DNA of 64,000 bases, taken from the NCBI GenBank assembly GCA_002083615.1, contig MSXO01000005.1:1-64000 (forward strand), written 5' to 3'. Position numbers and translations under genes: made by a program. Below, in pieces: positions 54,032 through 63,196 of the stretch. The stretch's first letter is position 1; the number at the start of each line of letters is the position of its first letter. Source of the stretch: Proteobacteria bacterium ST_bin11 (GTDB lineage: Bacteria > Pseudomonadota > Gammaproteobacteria > Methylococcales > Methylomonadaceae). Under the pieces are notes generated by a model. The model was not told the DNA's origin. It searched no databases and saw nothing but the letters and a program-made list of their open reading frames with translations.

Positions 54032-54132
54032 CTTCCCCCTTTTTAAAAGCACCCGACTGGGCATAAAGGGGATTGAGGGGGAATTATTTATTTTCCAAAT
54101 CTCCCCTAGCCCCTCATATTCAAAGAGGGGAA
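54032..54132. repeat. C-tract/G-tract inverted repeats, copies F and G
   Basis: Copy F (about 54032-54083) has an extra segment GCACCCGACTGGGCATA between its arms and fills the spacer between the two toxin-antitoxin genes. Copy G (about 54098-54132) forms the last codons of the AbrB antitoxin. Confidence 0.7.
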
Positions 54133-54362
54133 TGGTCTTTAGTGGTTTGTCTGGCCCAAGCCACGGCATCGCTAATATCCTGTTCCTGCAAATTCAATTC
54201 CGCCAATTTGGCACGCACCGCATCGCCGCGCTGAATACGCACCGGGGTAAGGATGATTTGGCCATTGCGGGTTTCTACGTCAAAGTATTCTGCGGCGCCG
54301 ACGGCGGCGGTGATGCTTTTGGGCAGGGTGAGCTGGTTTTTCGATGTCATTTTGGCAAGCAT
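54120..54362 (-). CDS. AbrB/MazE-type antitoxin
   Basis: 80 aa from ATG 54362 (a GTG three codons upstream is possible). The swapped-hairpin AbrB DNA-binding motif is KMTSKNQLTLPKSITAAVG and the C-terminus (AKLAELNLQEQDISDAVAWAR) likely binds the PIN toxin. Last residues come from repeat copy G. A perfect inverted repeat just upstream of the gene (54380-54400) is its probable operator. It lies between hsdR and the toxin in the operon order. Confidence 0.8.
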   Translation of the reverse strand: MLAKMTSKNQLTLPKSITAAVGAAEYFDVETRNGQIILTPVRIQRGDAVRAKLAELNLQEQDISDAVAWARQTTKDHSPL

Positions 54363-54379
54363 GGCAATCACCGAATCTG

Positions 54380-54400
54380 AAAGTAAGGAAATCTTACTTT
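54380..54400. promoter_or_regulatory. Perfect inverted repeat, probable antitoxin operator
   Basis: AAAGTAAG (54380-54387) and CTTACTTT (54393-54400) with a 5-bp spacer, 18 bp above the antitoxin ATG. Its size and position fit an AbrB-antitoxin autoregulatory site. Confidence 0.6.
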
Positions 54401-54420
54401 ATGCTTTTGCATGAATAACT

Positions 54421-55998
54421 TCAAGCGGCGCCCGATTGCCAAAGTGTATCGTTGAATGCTTCCAGCACCTGCTGCAGTTCGCCATTGAACAGTTTATCCA
54501 AACGATTGAAACCACCGCCTTCACGTTTGAACACTAGATCGGGGTCGTCAAACGCCTCGCGGTCTACTAGTAGATTGGCTTTGGTTTGGGCGGCGATGCG
54601 TTTTAACCAATCGCGTTGCGGCGTGCTCCAGGATTTTTGGGCCAGGATGGCTTGAAGGGCATGATCGACACGTTCGTTATAGGGTAACAAGGCATCGCCG
54701 ATGGCCGCTTGGCGAATGTAACCAACGATGCGGGCGGCAATGTCCTGATTGGTCATTTCTCGCCAAGCGGTATCCAGATGGGTTTCGCTGAAACCGGCTT
54801 TATCCAATTCCAGTAGCAGCTCGCGCAGTTGCTTGCGGGTGAGTTCACGTGGACGGGTCAAGACGGTAATCAACGCCGGAATATCGTTGCTGTGGCTGGT
54901 GATGAAGGTACGAAATTCGTTTAAATAGTCTTCCGGTTTTTGGGCGTTGCCATAACCGCGTTCGACCTTTTTGAGTTTGTCTTCATGATCGGAGACAAAG
55001 ATAGGCGGTGCGGAACCTGCGCTTTTACGATCCAGTATTTCACCAAGATCGGGATTTTGGGTAAACCAGGCGGCGACTTCGGTTAAAGGCATGGCTCGAA
55101 GTTTTTGAATAAATTGGTCGGGGTTCATACCGGCGCGGGTTTCAAAGTCTTGTGCGGATTGTTCTGATAGATGGCGCTTTTTACGTTGCAGTTTGGCAAT
55201 GAACTGATCACGCACCAAGCTGCGGGCGTCATCGTCGGTGACATTCACCAGCTCTTCAGCTAATTGGCTGAAGCTGATTTTGGGATCGACCACCACCGGA
55301 CGCATTGCGGTCATGTTTTGGATGGCAGCAAAGATTTGCACAGCATCGAAGACGCGAAAGGCGTCTTTGCCTATGGCATCACAGAGCCGCGTGGCACGTC
55401 CGAGCATTTGATCGAACAAGATGCGACTGTTAACCCGACGCAGGAATACCAGATTGCAAATTTCCGGCACATCGACGCCGGTGGTGAGTAAATCCACGGT
55501 GACGGCCACATTGGGCTGACGTTCGTTTTTATAGCGGCGGATTTGCTGCAAGGGTTTGTCGGCGGCACCGGTGATTTTGATCACGGCATCGTCATCGACG
55601 CTGCCATATTCGGTCGCAAAAGATTGTTTCAATAAATTAACCACCAGATCGGCATGAGCATCGTTGACGCAGAAGATTAAGGTTTTCTGGCGTGAGGCGG
55701 GATCGAGCTCTTTGGCTAAATACTCGCAAACCACTCGATTGAAGGATTCGGTAATTACCTTGCGGTTGAAGTCTTCAACGTCGATTTTTATTTCATCCGG
55801 TGCTTTGAATAAATCAATCTGGTTGCGGCGTGGATCGTAGACTTTGAGTTCTTCACCAACCTTCCAGGCAATACCGTTGCTGGAAAGTTCGGTATGAATT
55901 TGGATAGGTGGTTCGTAATCGACCAGATAACCGTCGATCACCGCTTCCCGGTAGCTATAGGTGTAAATCGGTGCCCCGAAGATTTGCGAGGTATGCAA
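54421..55998 (-). CDS. HsdR C-terminal fragment (helicase C and EcoEI-type C-terminus)
   Basis: 525 codons. The first 60 residues overlap the other fragment. It contains the second RecA-like helicase lobe (VTVDLLTTGVDVPEICNLVFLR, then QMLGRATRLCD) and the EcoEI R C-terminal domain involved in subunit binding (about 290-520). No independent start with a ribosome-binding site is seen, so it is unlikely to be made separately. Confidence 0.75.
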   Translation of the reverse strand: MHTSQIFGAPIYTYSYREAVIDGYLVDYEPPIQIHTELSSNGIAWKVGEELKVYDPRRNQIDLFKAPDEIKIDVEDFNRKVITESFNRVVCEYLAKELDPASRQKTLIFCVNDAHADLVVNLLKQSFATEYGSVDDDAVIKITGAADKPLQQIRRYKNERQPNVAVTVDLLTTGVDVPEICNLVFLRRVNSRILFDQMLGRATRLCDAIGKDAFRVFDAVQIFAAIQNMTAMRPVVVDPKISFSQLAEELVNVTDDDARSLVRDQFIAKLQRKKRHLSEQSAQDFETRAGMNPDQFIQKLRAMPLTEVAAWFTQNPDLGEILDRKSAGSAPPIFVSDHEDKLKKVERGYGNAQKPEDYLNEFRTFITSHSNDIPALITVLTRPRELTRKQLRELLLELDKAGFSETHLDTAWREMTNQDIAARIVGYIRQAAIGDALLPYNERVDHALQAILAQKSWSTPQRDWLKRIAAQTKANLLVDREAFDDPDLVFKREGGGFNRLDKLFNGELQQVLEAFNDTLWQSGAA

Positions 55999-57800
55999 GG
56001 CGGGGTGGCGGTCAGTCCAATTTTGTAGGCATCGAAATAATCCAATACCCGACGGTATTTTGAAATGTAATCGTCATAACCACGGAAGGTCATTTCGGTA
56101 TCGGACAGTTCACGGTCCAACAAATAACCACGGTGGCATTCATCGACCACGATGCAGTCGTATTGATCGACGCTGGGTGGGGTGGCGTTTTCCGCACTAA
56201 TTAGCAGTCGCTGGACCATGCCTTGTATGGTAGCAATATGCACTGCGGTGTCGGTGTCTGGCGTTTGTTCTTCCAATTCTTTAATGCCGAAGGTGTCTGC
56301 AAAAGTTTGCAGGTTTTCCATGCGGGTGTCTTTGAAGGCGTTAGCGGCCTGTTCACCCAATGCCGAGCGATCCACCAAGAACAGGATGCGTTTGAACCGT
56401 TGCGCTTTGAGCAAGCGATAGATCAAAGCGATGCAGGTTTTGGTTTTGCCGGTACCGGTGGCCATCGCCAACAGCATTTCGCGTTGACGGGTGCCAATGG
56501 CTTGCTCGGTCGCCAGAATGGCATCTTGTTGGTAATAGCGTAATTCAAAGCCATAGTTGAACGGTGTGTGGGCTAGTTTGTCATGCGCCAATGCTTCATC
56601 GCGTTTGATCAGTTCTTTCAGACCGTCAGGCGTATACCAACCGTCCAGCGCGTGACTAAGATTATCGGCAAGACGCAAGTCACAGAACCACACGCCACTT
56701 TTGGTGGCCAGTTGTCTCAGGTAGGGACGGCCATTGGCGGAAAAGGCGAACGGCACGCGATAGCTGTTGTCATTACCCCAGTTTTGTTCCGGTAACGTGG
56801 TTTCCGCGCTGGGTTTAAAAGTTCTGCTGTAGCGTTTGGCTTGTTGCAAGGCGCCAGAAACATCGACGTTTTTGCGTTTGGCTTCGACTACCGCAACCGG
56901 CGTCAGACCGATGAACAACACATAGTCGGCGGGACCGCTTTCGGTGGGCCATTCGGCAATCGCACGATGCCGGTTTTTTTCAGGGCGTGCGCCTTTGTTG
57001 AATTTGAGGGTTTCTGAATCCACTTCCCAACCGGCTTGGAGCAACTGTTGATCAATAATCTTACGGGTGTCGGCTTCGTCTAACTGCACCGCTTTGGCAG
57101 CATCGTTAGCAGCAGTGATGAATTGAACAACGGTGCTTTTGGGTTGCGCAGTAGCGATAGCCTGTTGATGGACTAGGCGTTGTTCTAGCGATGCCTTGGC
57201 TTGTTCCGCTTCTGCAGCCAGTTGCTCCCAAAATGATCGCTCGTCTTTGGCTTCCCGCAGTTGCCACTGGGCCGCCTCGAGCTGTTGCGCGACGTCCCGA
57301 TGGGCAGATTGGTAATCAGTTACCGCTTGGTTCAAGCGTTCCAGCTCAGCCCGAAGTTCTATGCTTTCGTCGGTCGGTGGCTGCGGCGGCAGGAATGGGC
57401 CAGATTTGTAGTGAGGGTCTTTGAAGGTTCGATGAAACCACAATCCCAATTGCCAAGTGAGTTTAAGTGTACTGAGTGCGGAACGATGATCACCGGACAA
57501 GGCATGATTGGCGGCATTGCCAGCCCGCCTGATTTCGTCGAATAGTTGAAAGACTTCTCTCGGCAGCATCCCGCTATCTTGGAGACGACGGAGTAAGTCG
57601 TATTGTTTTTCGTCGGATGAGGCGTACTGGCCGGTAAGGGCGGCGAGCATTTGCGCTAACAGTTCGGCTAACTGGCGCAGCTTGAGCAGACAGGTATTGG
57701 GGGCGTCGGCAAAATATCTTTCCGCCAACAACCCCAAATTCAAAAGTTGCGGGTCATGCAGATTAAAAAAAATGAAGTTGGATAGCCGCAGGACGGTCAT
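55938..57800 (-). CDS. HsdR N-terminal fragment (nuclease and helicase lobe 1)
   Basis: 620 codons from ATG 57800. About 1-130 is a DUF4145-like helical domain. The PD-(D/E)XK nuclease part is at about 230-330 (DYVLFIGLTPVAVVEAKRKN). The DEAD/ResIII lobe has Walker A ATGTGKTKTC and Walker B VVDECHRGY. The last about 17 residues after LTATP are missense. If made alone it would have nuclease motifs but no complete motor. Confidence 0.8.
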   Translation of the reverse strand: MTVLRLSNFIFFNLHDPQLLNLGLLAERYFADAPNTCLLKLRQLAELLAQMLAALTGQYASSDEKQYDLLRRLQDSGMLPREVFQLFDEIRRAGNAANHALSGDHRSALSTLKLTWQLGLWFHRTFKDPHYKSGPFLPPQPPTDESIELRAELERLNQAVTDYQSAHRDVAQQLEAAQWQLREAKDERSFWEQLAAEAEQAKASLEQRLVHQQAIATAQPKSTVVQFITAANDAAKAVQLDEADTRKIIDQQLLQAGWEVDSETLKFNKGARPEKNRHRAIAEWPTESGPADYVLFIGLTPVAVVEAKRKNVDVSGALQQAKRYSRTFKPSAETTLPEQNWGNDNSYRVPFAFSANGRPYLRQLATKSGVWFCDLRLADNLSHALDGWYTPDGLKELIKRDEALAHDKLAHTPFNYGFELRYYQQDAILATEQAIGTRQREMLLAMATGTGKTKTCIALIYRLLKAQRFKRILFLVDRSALGEQAANAFKDTRMENLQTFADTFGIKELEEQTPDTDTAVHIATIQGMVQRLLISAENATPPSVDQYDCIVVDECHRGYLLDRELSDTEMTFRGYDDYISKYRRVLDYFDAYKIGLTATPPCIPRKSSGHRFTPIATGKR

Positions 57801-57834
57801 GGCATTTTCGATCCTATCTGGATACGCAGCGATT

Positions 57835-57858
57835 GCCCGTCACTTCGGGACGACGGGC
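57835..57858. promoter_or_regulatory. GCCCGTC/GACGGGC hairpin in the hsdR leader
   Basis: 7-bp perfect stem with a 10-nt loop, 35-58 bp upstream of the hsdR ATG. It may be a terminator-like barrier or regulator-binding site; no T-run. Function unknown. Confidence 0.35.
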
Positions 57859-58126
57859 AGGCAACGTCATGCTGATTAACAGAGTCCATTCGTTAAAACC
57901 GAAAAGTTATAATTTGGTGGCTAGAAGATAGCCGATTTGTGGCCGAGCCGACAAATAATTTCCGTTTCGGATTGGCGTAAGAGCACCGTTCGAACCGAAC
58001 CAGTAAAAGTTGAGCGGCTTTGGCTTTAGTTACGATGTCTTTCTAGTCACATGCCTGCATTCACCAGCACTTATTTAGACCCTGAGAATCGACGTGAGAC
58101 AGCCCTTCTCCTGATGTAGAAGGTTT

Positions 58127-59545
58127 GTGGTATTTGGCATTGAACCACTACAATCCCCGATCATTAACGGCTTCAACACATTGGCACACGTGACATCGAA
58201 AACCCAACCGAAAAAACTCTCGCTGCCGGAACATTCCGTCATTCTGCCGATGACGCAATTAATCTGGCGACCGCTGGCGACTCTGGCCTGGATTCACCAG
58301 AAATATGGCGATTTGGTGCTGGGGCGGCTTTTTGGCAGAAAAATACTGTTCGTCAGCGCCCCCGAACACATCGAACACATCTTTAATCTGGAAGGCAAAG
58401 GTTTGTTGAGCCGGGATTTTCTGTACGACGCCAAGCGGGTGCTGTTTGGCAACGGTTTGGTTAACAGTCAGAGCGAAGTGTGGAGCAAGCAGCGCCGTTT
58501 GATGCAGCCTTTGTTTAGCAAAGAGGCGGTTAAGCAATACGAGCTGATCATCATAGAGGAAGCCGCCGCCGTGGCGGGTAACTTGAAAAACGCAGCAGAT
58601 GGCCAAGTCAATTTAACTACGGAGATTAAGAAGCTGATTCAGCGGATTTTTATCCGCATCCTGCTCGGTAAATCGGTGGACAGTATTAGCAATAGCCCGG
58701 AGTTGATCAAGGTTATCGAAATAATCTGCCAGGAGTTACCGGTACAGTTAGGTAGCGAAATTATCTTCGGCAGCCGCTTGAAACGCTTTATTCCGTTGAA
58801 ATCCAAGCGCTATCATGCGGCGGTCGATTACCTGAAAGCCTTTCTCCGTCAGGAAATTGCGGAAAAACAGAAACATCCGGGGCAAGACCTTATTTCGCTG
58901 TTGATTCAATCCAGCGACCGAAGCACCGGTTACACGATGCCGGCCGAATTACTACAAGATGAAGCCGTGAATCTGTTCTTTGCCGGTCAGGAAACCACTA
59001 TCAACACCTTGTTGTGGTTTTTTTATTTAACCGGCAAGCATGCCGAAGTACGCAACAGGATTGCCGCCGAAATCCGCCAATTGCCGGATGAACCGCTGTG
59101 CGCGACTCATCTTAGCCAACTGAGCTACACCAAAGCCGCGTTAAACGAAACCTTACGCCTTTACCCACCCACTTCGGCCCTGTCGACGCAAACCGTTCAC
59201 GACATTGAACTGGGTGACTTCGGCATTCCCAAAGGGGTTACCGTTTTACTAAGCATGCATACCACTAATCACAGCCCTCGCCTTTGGGACAAGCCAGAAG
59301 AGTTTAATCCGAATAGATTCCTGGAAACCGCGACGCCGGAAAGACATAAATATGCTTTTTTCCCATTTGGCGGCGGCTTGCATAATTGCATAGGCAAACA
59401 TTTCGCCGAGTTAGAGATGTTGCTAGTAATTGCCAGTTTTATCAGGGAATTTAACTTCGAAACCGACATTAGCGTGAAAGAAGCATTTAGTATTACGCTA
59501 AAGCCGGATCGAGTGATTGTTGGCAACGTCGAACCGATTGATTGA
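58127..59545 (+). CDS. Cytochrome P450
   Basis: 472-aa heme monooxygenase (GTG start at 58127 with AAGG upstream; later starts possible). Conserved elements: C-helix WSKQRRLMQPLF (about 119-130), I-helix FAGQETT (about 285-291), ExxR in ETLRLYP (E341/R344), and heme loop FPFGGGLHNCIG with C421. Resembles the CYP4/CYP102-like group that acts on fatty acids, alkanes or terpenoids. No redox partner gene or operon is adjacent, so the substrate is open. No membrane anchor helix. Confidence 0.93.
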   Translation: MVFGIEPLQSPIINGFNTLAHVTSKTQPKKLSLPEHSVILPMTQLIWRPLATLAWIHQKYGDLVLGRLFGRKILFVSAPEHIEHIFNLEGKGLLSRDFLYDAKRVLFGNGLVNSQSEVWSKQRRLMQPLFSKEAVKQYELIIIEEAAAVAGNLKNAADGQVNLTTEIKKLIQRIFIRILLGKSVDSISNSPELIKVIEIICQELPVQLGSEIIFGSRLKRFIPLKSKRYHAAVDYLKAFLRQEIAEKQKHPGQDLISLLIQSSDRSTGYTMPAELLQDEAVNLFFAGQETTINTLLWFFYLTGKHAEVRNRIAAEIRQLPDEPLCATHLSQLSYTKAALNETLRLYPPTSALSTQTVHDIELGDFGIPKGVTVLLSMHTTNHSPRLWDKPEEFNPNRFLETATPERHKYAFFPFGGGLHNCIGKHFAELEMLLVIASFIREFNFETDISVKEAFSITLKPDRVIVGNVEPID

Positions 59546-60227
59546 GCGGATTGCCAAAAACATGGTGAAAACTGCGCGGATATCTTGTGCGGAAAGCTGC
59601 AGCAGCGAATTAAATTGGTGCTGGTATTTTCATGCAAATGGTATGCGCGAGCTGAAAGAACGCTAGCAGCTTATTAGCAAAGCATAATCTGACCAAATTT
59701 CTTACCAGTACAGGCATTACAAGTGCCCGTTTCATCAGACTAGGCTAAATACGATTAGCAACTCAACAGACATCTAGTTGAAGAGGCTTATAAAAACCGA
59801 TTTAAAAACCGGGCTTTTCGTTAAAGATGTACCCGCTCGGCTCAACGGTTACCATTTATGAAATTATGGTCACGCCTGCTGTAAGCAGAATCAAGACAAT
59901 TGTAAGTTGTTTTCTCTAGGGATTTCAGGTCTGGAACTAGGAAATGACAGTCAGGATGAGGCTTTTGGTGGTTGTTCTTTTCGTCAACTGAGGCTGGAGT
60001 CGAGATTGACGAATCAATTTAAATTTGATTTAACAAGGATTTTACAAAATTAGGCTTTTAATGCTGTAGGGCCGAATTTATTCGACCCTTTGAGACTCAA
60101 ATTGTACATCTACCATCTAGGCTTAATTTAAAATAAATGTTTTTTGGTATTTGCTAGCACTATCTCATTCGACCGAAAGAACTGCCTATTACACATTTTA
60201 TTAAATCGAAACCGTCTCCAGCTGGAG
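59546..60227. other. 682-bp region without a gene
   Basis: AT-rich, several short repeats, no reading frame with a ribosome-binding site. A hairpin-like AAAACCGATTTAAAAACCGGGC near 59791-59818 may end the P450 transcript. Confidence 0.4.
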
Positions 60228-60359
60228 TTATTCAGCGGATTTCACCATAGTTTTGGATGAAGCCGCATTGCAACCGTCTTCACCGCACCACCACTGATCT
60301 CCGCAGCCGCTAATGAATAGAGTAGCTATAACCAGTAGCATCGCTTTATTTAATTTCAT
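60228..60359 (-). CDS. Small lipoprotein, 43 aa
   Basis: From ATG 60359: MKLNKAMLLVIATLFISGC, a signal peptide with lipobox SGC (Cys 19), then a Cys- and Trp-rich mature peptide of 25 residues (GDQWWCGEDGC). GGGG upstream as a weak ribosome-binding site. The two later Cys may form a small disulfide loop. No family recognised; similar short lipoproteins are often entericidin-like. An upstream ATG at 60434 lacks support. Confidence 0.5.
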   Translation of the reverse strand: MKLNKAMLLVIATLFISGCGDQWWCGEDGCNAASSKTMVKSAE

Positions 60360-60434
60360 GTTTTTATACCCCGTTAGTTTTATTTGGAAATTAGCTCGTG
60401 TTCTGTAGATTTCCATGCAATGAGGCGATGTCAA

Positions 60435-61007
60435 GACTAAATAAAGTTATTTTCTGCGTTGTGCGTTGCGCGGCGAAATGTCGGTGGAACCCCGTCTAGT
60501 ATGAGTTAAAATAAAGGGCCTTTTTATTGAGCGCTTTTTTACAAATCACCCTGTTCTACAAGGTAGAGGGCAACCGGGGGCGACTGATCGGAGGCGCAAT
60601 CTGCCCCACAATCGGTCCTGCGATGATCCATTTGGCTAATTGAATTGACGTCAACGCATGTGATTCTTGCAAGATTTCGCTGCAATGCTGATTTTCAGAG
60701 TGTTTAATCAAGGCTAAGTTAGCCCTTATGCGCAGGAAAATCTTTGGTGATTATTCTGCGAAACCCTTATAGGTTCGGATTTATTCGGCTGTGGATTTCA
60801 ATCCGAATAAAGAAGCGGGTGAATCCGCGCCCATAGCTGTTTTGCCTGCCAAACCCGATGCAAGCCTATCAGCGCTGAATAGTTACAATTTTCGATTCAA
60901 TCTACGGCGTCTTATCGTTTGCTAGTCGTAACCCCTATTGGAGCTTTTCTGTACGCCGATACGACTGTATTATCGGCAAAACTCCAGGTTAACCCAGACC
61001 CTACCAA
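60435..61007. other. 573-bp region without a gene
   Basis: Contains an 8-bp stem TTATTCGG/CCGAATAA around 60780-60812 and a TTGACGTCAA palindrome near 60644, but no gene. Possible regulatory RNA or remnant; nothing can be supported. Confidence 0.35.
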
Positions 61008-61397
61008 TTGAAAGACCGTGATGCTAAACGGTTTGAATTTAAATTTAACGTGAAAAAAAATCAAAAAACCAAAAACTTCTGGCTGAAGGAAACCGAGATC
61101 GAAGTCGGCTATTTATACTTTACTACGGCCCACCAATATCGCGCGGTACTAGCGATGAACGGCGATTTTTTAATTTATGCGCCAAGCTCGGAAGGCATGC
61201 CGCCCTTAACACCGAATTCCAACATGCCATTCGATAACTCACCCTTTAAAAAATGTCAGATTAGTACGTTTGCAAAAAAAGACTATCTAGCGTTTTCCTA
61301 TAACGGTATCGAGGCCATCAAACATAAGCTCAATGACATACAGATTGCTGAAGCCATAGCGCAGTGCAATGCAAAAGCAGCTATTGACGCTTTGTGA
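61008..61397 (+). CDS. Unknown 129-aa protein
   Basis: 129 aa from a TTG start; a GTG in frame 14 codons later is an alternative. The N-terminus is Lys-rich (FKFNVKKNQKTKNFW), the rest has alternating strands (IEVGYLYFTTAHQYRAVLAM) and a C-terminal helix (DIQIAEAIAQCNAKAAIDAL). No family recognised and no ribosome-binding site, so it may be shorter or part of a degraded gene. Confidence 0.4.
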   Translation: MKDRDAKRFEFKFNVKKNQKTKNFWLKETEIEVGYLYFTTAHQYRAVLAMNGDFLIYAPSSEGMPPLTPNSNMPFDNSPFKKCQISTFAKKDYLAFSYNGIEAIKHKLNDIQIAEAIAQCNAKAAIDAL

Positions 61398-61667
61398 GCA
61401 GAATAGGGTTTGGGTGACGCTGTTTAGACCCGCTAAATCCCAAGTAGACACGAGACACTTAGTTCGCGGGGTTTCCCCGATTCAAATTTTAAAACCTGAG
61501 AAATCAAATCATTTGACTCTATTCGAGTGCGAGGTAGTCTGCTAATTTGGGAGAGCAAAACATGTTTCCGCTTGGGCTACTTCATAAGCTAACAGTAGGC
61601 TCTTCTTGGCAAAGAGGGATTGTAATTAACGAATAAGGATGTCCTTACCTATTAAGGGGAGACTCTA
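61398..61667. other. 270-bp region without a gene
   Basis: No feature recognised apart from the AAGGGGAG ribosome-binding site of the following small gene at its end. Confidence 0.35.
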
Positions 61668-61802
61668 ATGAAATTCTTAATCGAAGCAGTATTATTGTTT
61701 TGTCTGATTGGCGGAGCATTTTATGTTAACAAGACCATGGCGAAGGAGAGTAAAAAGAATAAACGCATCAGTAGCAATGAACCAGAGGATGCTCATAGTT
61801 AG
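61668..61802 (+). CDS. Small membrane protein, 44 aa
   Basis: ATG 61668 with AAGGGGAG 7 nt upstream. Starts MKFLIEAVLLFCLIGGAFYV (one helix) and ends in a hydrophilic tail rich in Lys, Ser and Glu. Good ribosome-binding site and composition make it likely real; function unknown. Confidence 0.5.
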   Translation: MKFLIEAVLLFCLIGGAFYVNKTMAKESKKNKRISSNEPEDAHS

Positions 61803-61859
61803 CTGGTTAGCCACTATTCAGCGCATTGGAAAACTCTGCTAAACCATCGAGAAATTGGT

Positions 61860-61879
61860 CCCTCTCCTGGTGGAGAGGG
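61860..61879. repeat. CCCTCTCC/GGAGAGGG hairpin (REP-like)
   Basis: Perfect 8-bp stem with loop TGGT, 57 bp past a small gene. It resembles the hairpin at 7477-7498, so both may belong to one dispersed repeat family. Confidence 0.5.
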
Positions 61880-62051
61880 CGTCTTCCCGATTCGCTGCAA
61901 ATAATTAACTTAGCTATTCATTGTCCCTGGTAACTCGGTGGAATAGCACAACTAGTAATAAAGCAATTTTATCGATTTTGAGCTACACCGAAAGGGTCCG
62001 CGAGGATTAAACAAGTCGATTAGCCGAACCCCTGTTTGTATGAGACTAAAG

Positions 62052-62246
62052 ATGAAAAGTAATATTGGAAAACCAGATCGACTGTTGAGGTTAGCTTTAG
62101 CTGTGTTTCTTTTGGTCTATGCCTATCAGGAAGCGAGCTGGGTCGCGTTTGGCTTTTCAATATTCACTTTTTATGAAAGCTGGGTAGGTTGGTGTGCCTT
62201 CTACCAACTCATAGGAAGGAATAGCTGCCCCTTATCCAGAGATTGA
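62052..62246 (+). CDS. DUF2892 (YgaP-like transmembrane domain) protein
   Basis: 64 aa from ATG 62052 (62040 is possible). MKSNIGKPDRLLRLALAVFL then two helices and GWCAFYQLIGRNSCP match the DUF2892 family: N-terminal NIGxxDRxxR, end GWCPxYxLxGxxTC. It is a two-helix membrane protein; some relatives are fused to rhodaneses in sulfur metabolism. Here it stands alone. Confidence 0.82.
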   Translation: MKSNIGKPDRLLRLALAVFLLVYAYQEASWVAFGFSIFTFYESWVGWCAFYQLIGRNSCPLSRD

Positions 62247-62722
62247 TGCGCGCTACCTCATACATGAGTAGTTGGGCTGAAATAAAAACTGCCTAGTGAA
62301 GAGCCTAAAACAGATTGATTCTGATCGGATAAATAACAGAAAATCTCTTATCCAATTTATATCATGCCGATTTAAGTAGTATCCATAAGAAAAATAAATT
62401 TAATTTTCCTAGAGATTTCTTGGGATTATCAGTTGTGATCATCGCGCCGCAGAAGGTGTATTGAGGTTTAATTTTAGCAGGGGAAGTAGCTCCCGGATTC
62501 TTCGTCAAACCCTATTTAGTTGATTGCTGAATAATGTATGAGCAATTTCCTGTACCCACGGCGGTTAGGTTTCTTACCTTGAGACTATCAATCTTAGTTT
62601 GCATTTATTCTAAGCGTTTTAAGGCTTTTCTTTTTCTATGCTGATTATTCAGCATCAAACCTATTCTCGGTAATCCTTTATGGTAAAGTAATGTTTCTAT
62701 TAACCATTATCACAAAACATAC
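62247..62722. other. 476-bp AT-rich region upstream of the H-NS-like gene
   Basis: AT-rich with runs of A and T, no gene. H-NS genes often have such curved promoter DNA. I see no clear -35/-10 pair. Confidence 0.35.
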
Positions 62723-63043
62723 ATGATTGATCTCGACACCAGAAGTCCAGAGGAACTAACTGCCATAATTGTCCAAGCACAAGCTGAATTAGCGGCAAAG
62801 CAACACAGCAAACGTAAAGACACCATAGCCAAGATAAAGGAGCTCGCAGTATCTATCGGAGTGACAGTGGAAATTCACGACCTTGATAAAAAGGTGGCTA
62901 AGCGTTCAGCGTCATCAGTATCGGCAAAATATCGTAATCCAAATGGTCCAGAAACTTGGACCGGTCGGGGTCTGGCGCCCAAATGGATGAAAGCCTTACT
63001 AGAAGAGGGACGAAATAAAGCGGAATTTCTGATTCAAAGCTAA
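62723..63043 (+). CDS. H-NS family nucleoid protein
   Basis: 106-aa DNA-binding protein. Helical N-terminal oligomerisation part (SPEELTAIIVQAQAELAAKQ), linker with Lys, then the C-terminal H-NS DNA-binding domain: AKYRNPNGPETWTGRGLAPKW (TWTGRGLAPKW is the AT-hook-like loop). H-NS silences AT-rich, often transferred DNA. Shorter than E. coli H-NS. Stands alone in an AT-rich region. Confidence 0.88.
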   Translation: MIDLDTRSPEELTAIIVQAQAELAAKQHSKRKDTIAKIKELAVSIGVTVEIHDLDKKVAKRSASSVSAKYRNPNGPETWTGRGLAPKWMKALLEEGRNKAEFLIQS

Positions 63044-63196
63044 AACTAAAAGCTATTGGGTGAAGCCGTTGTTTTTCCGAGGCAAGTCCACGCTTACCAA
63101 GCAGCTATCGACTGAAACTGCGGCTAACTGGGGTTAGATGCCGCCCGGTTTCATCATGATTGCAACAGAATTCAATTTAGCCTTTAGGAATCGACA

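Larger units (their letters stand above)
54421..57800 (-). pseudogene. hsdR: Type I restriction endonuclease subunit hsdR, frameshifted
   Basis: Two reading frames together make one EcoEI-like HsdR of about 1,125 aa. They are split where LTATP should be followed by an Ala-Leu-His-Thr-Ser-like sequence: the first frame continues into a short missense tail, while the correct sequence (HTSQIFGAPIYTYSYREA) continues in another frame. A single missing base near 55999-56005 explains it (a GGC/GCC tract with one fewer G/C). Restriction should be lost unless this is a sequencing error or a programmed shift. First gene of the hsd operon. Confidence 0.82.
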
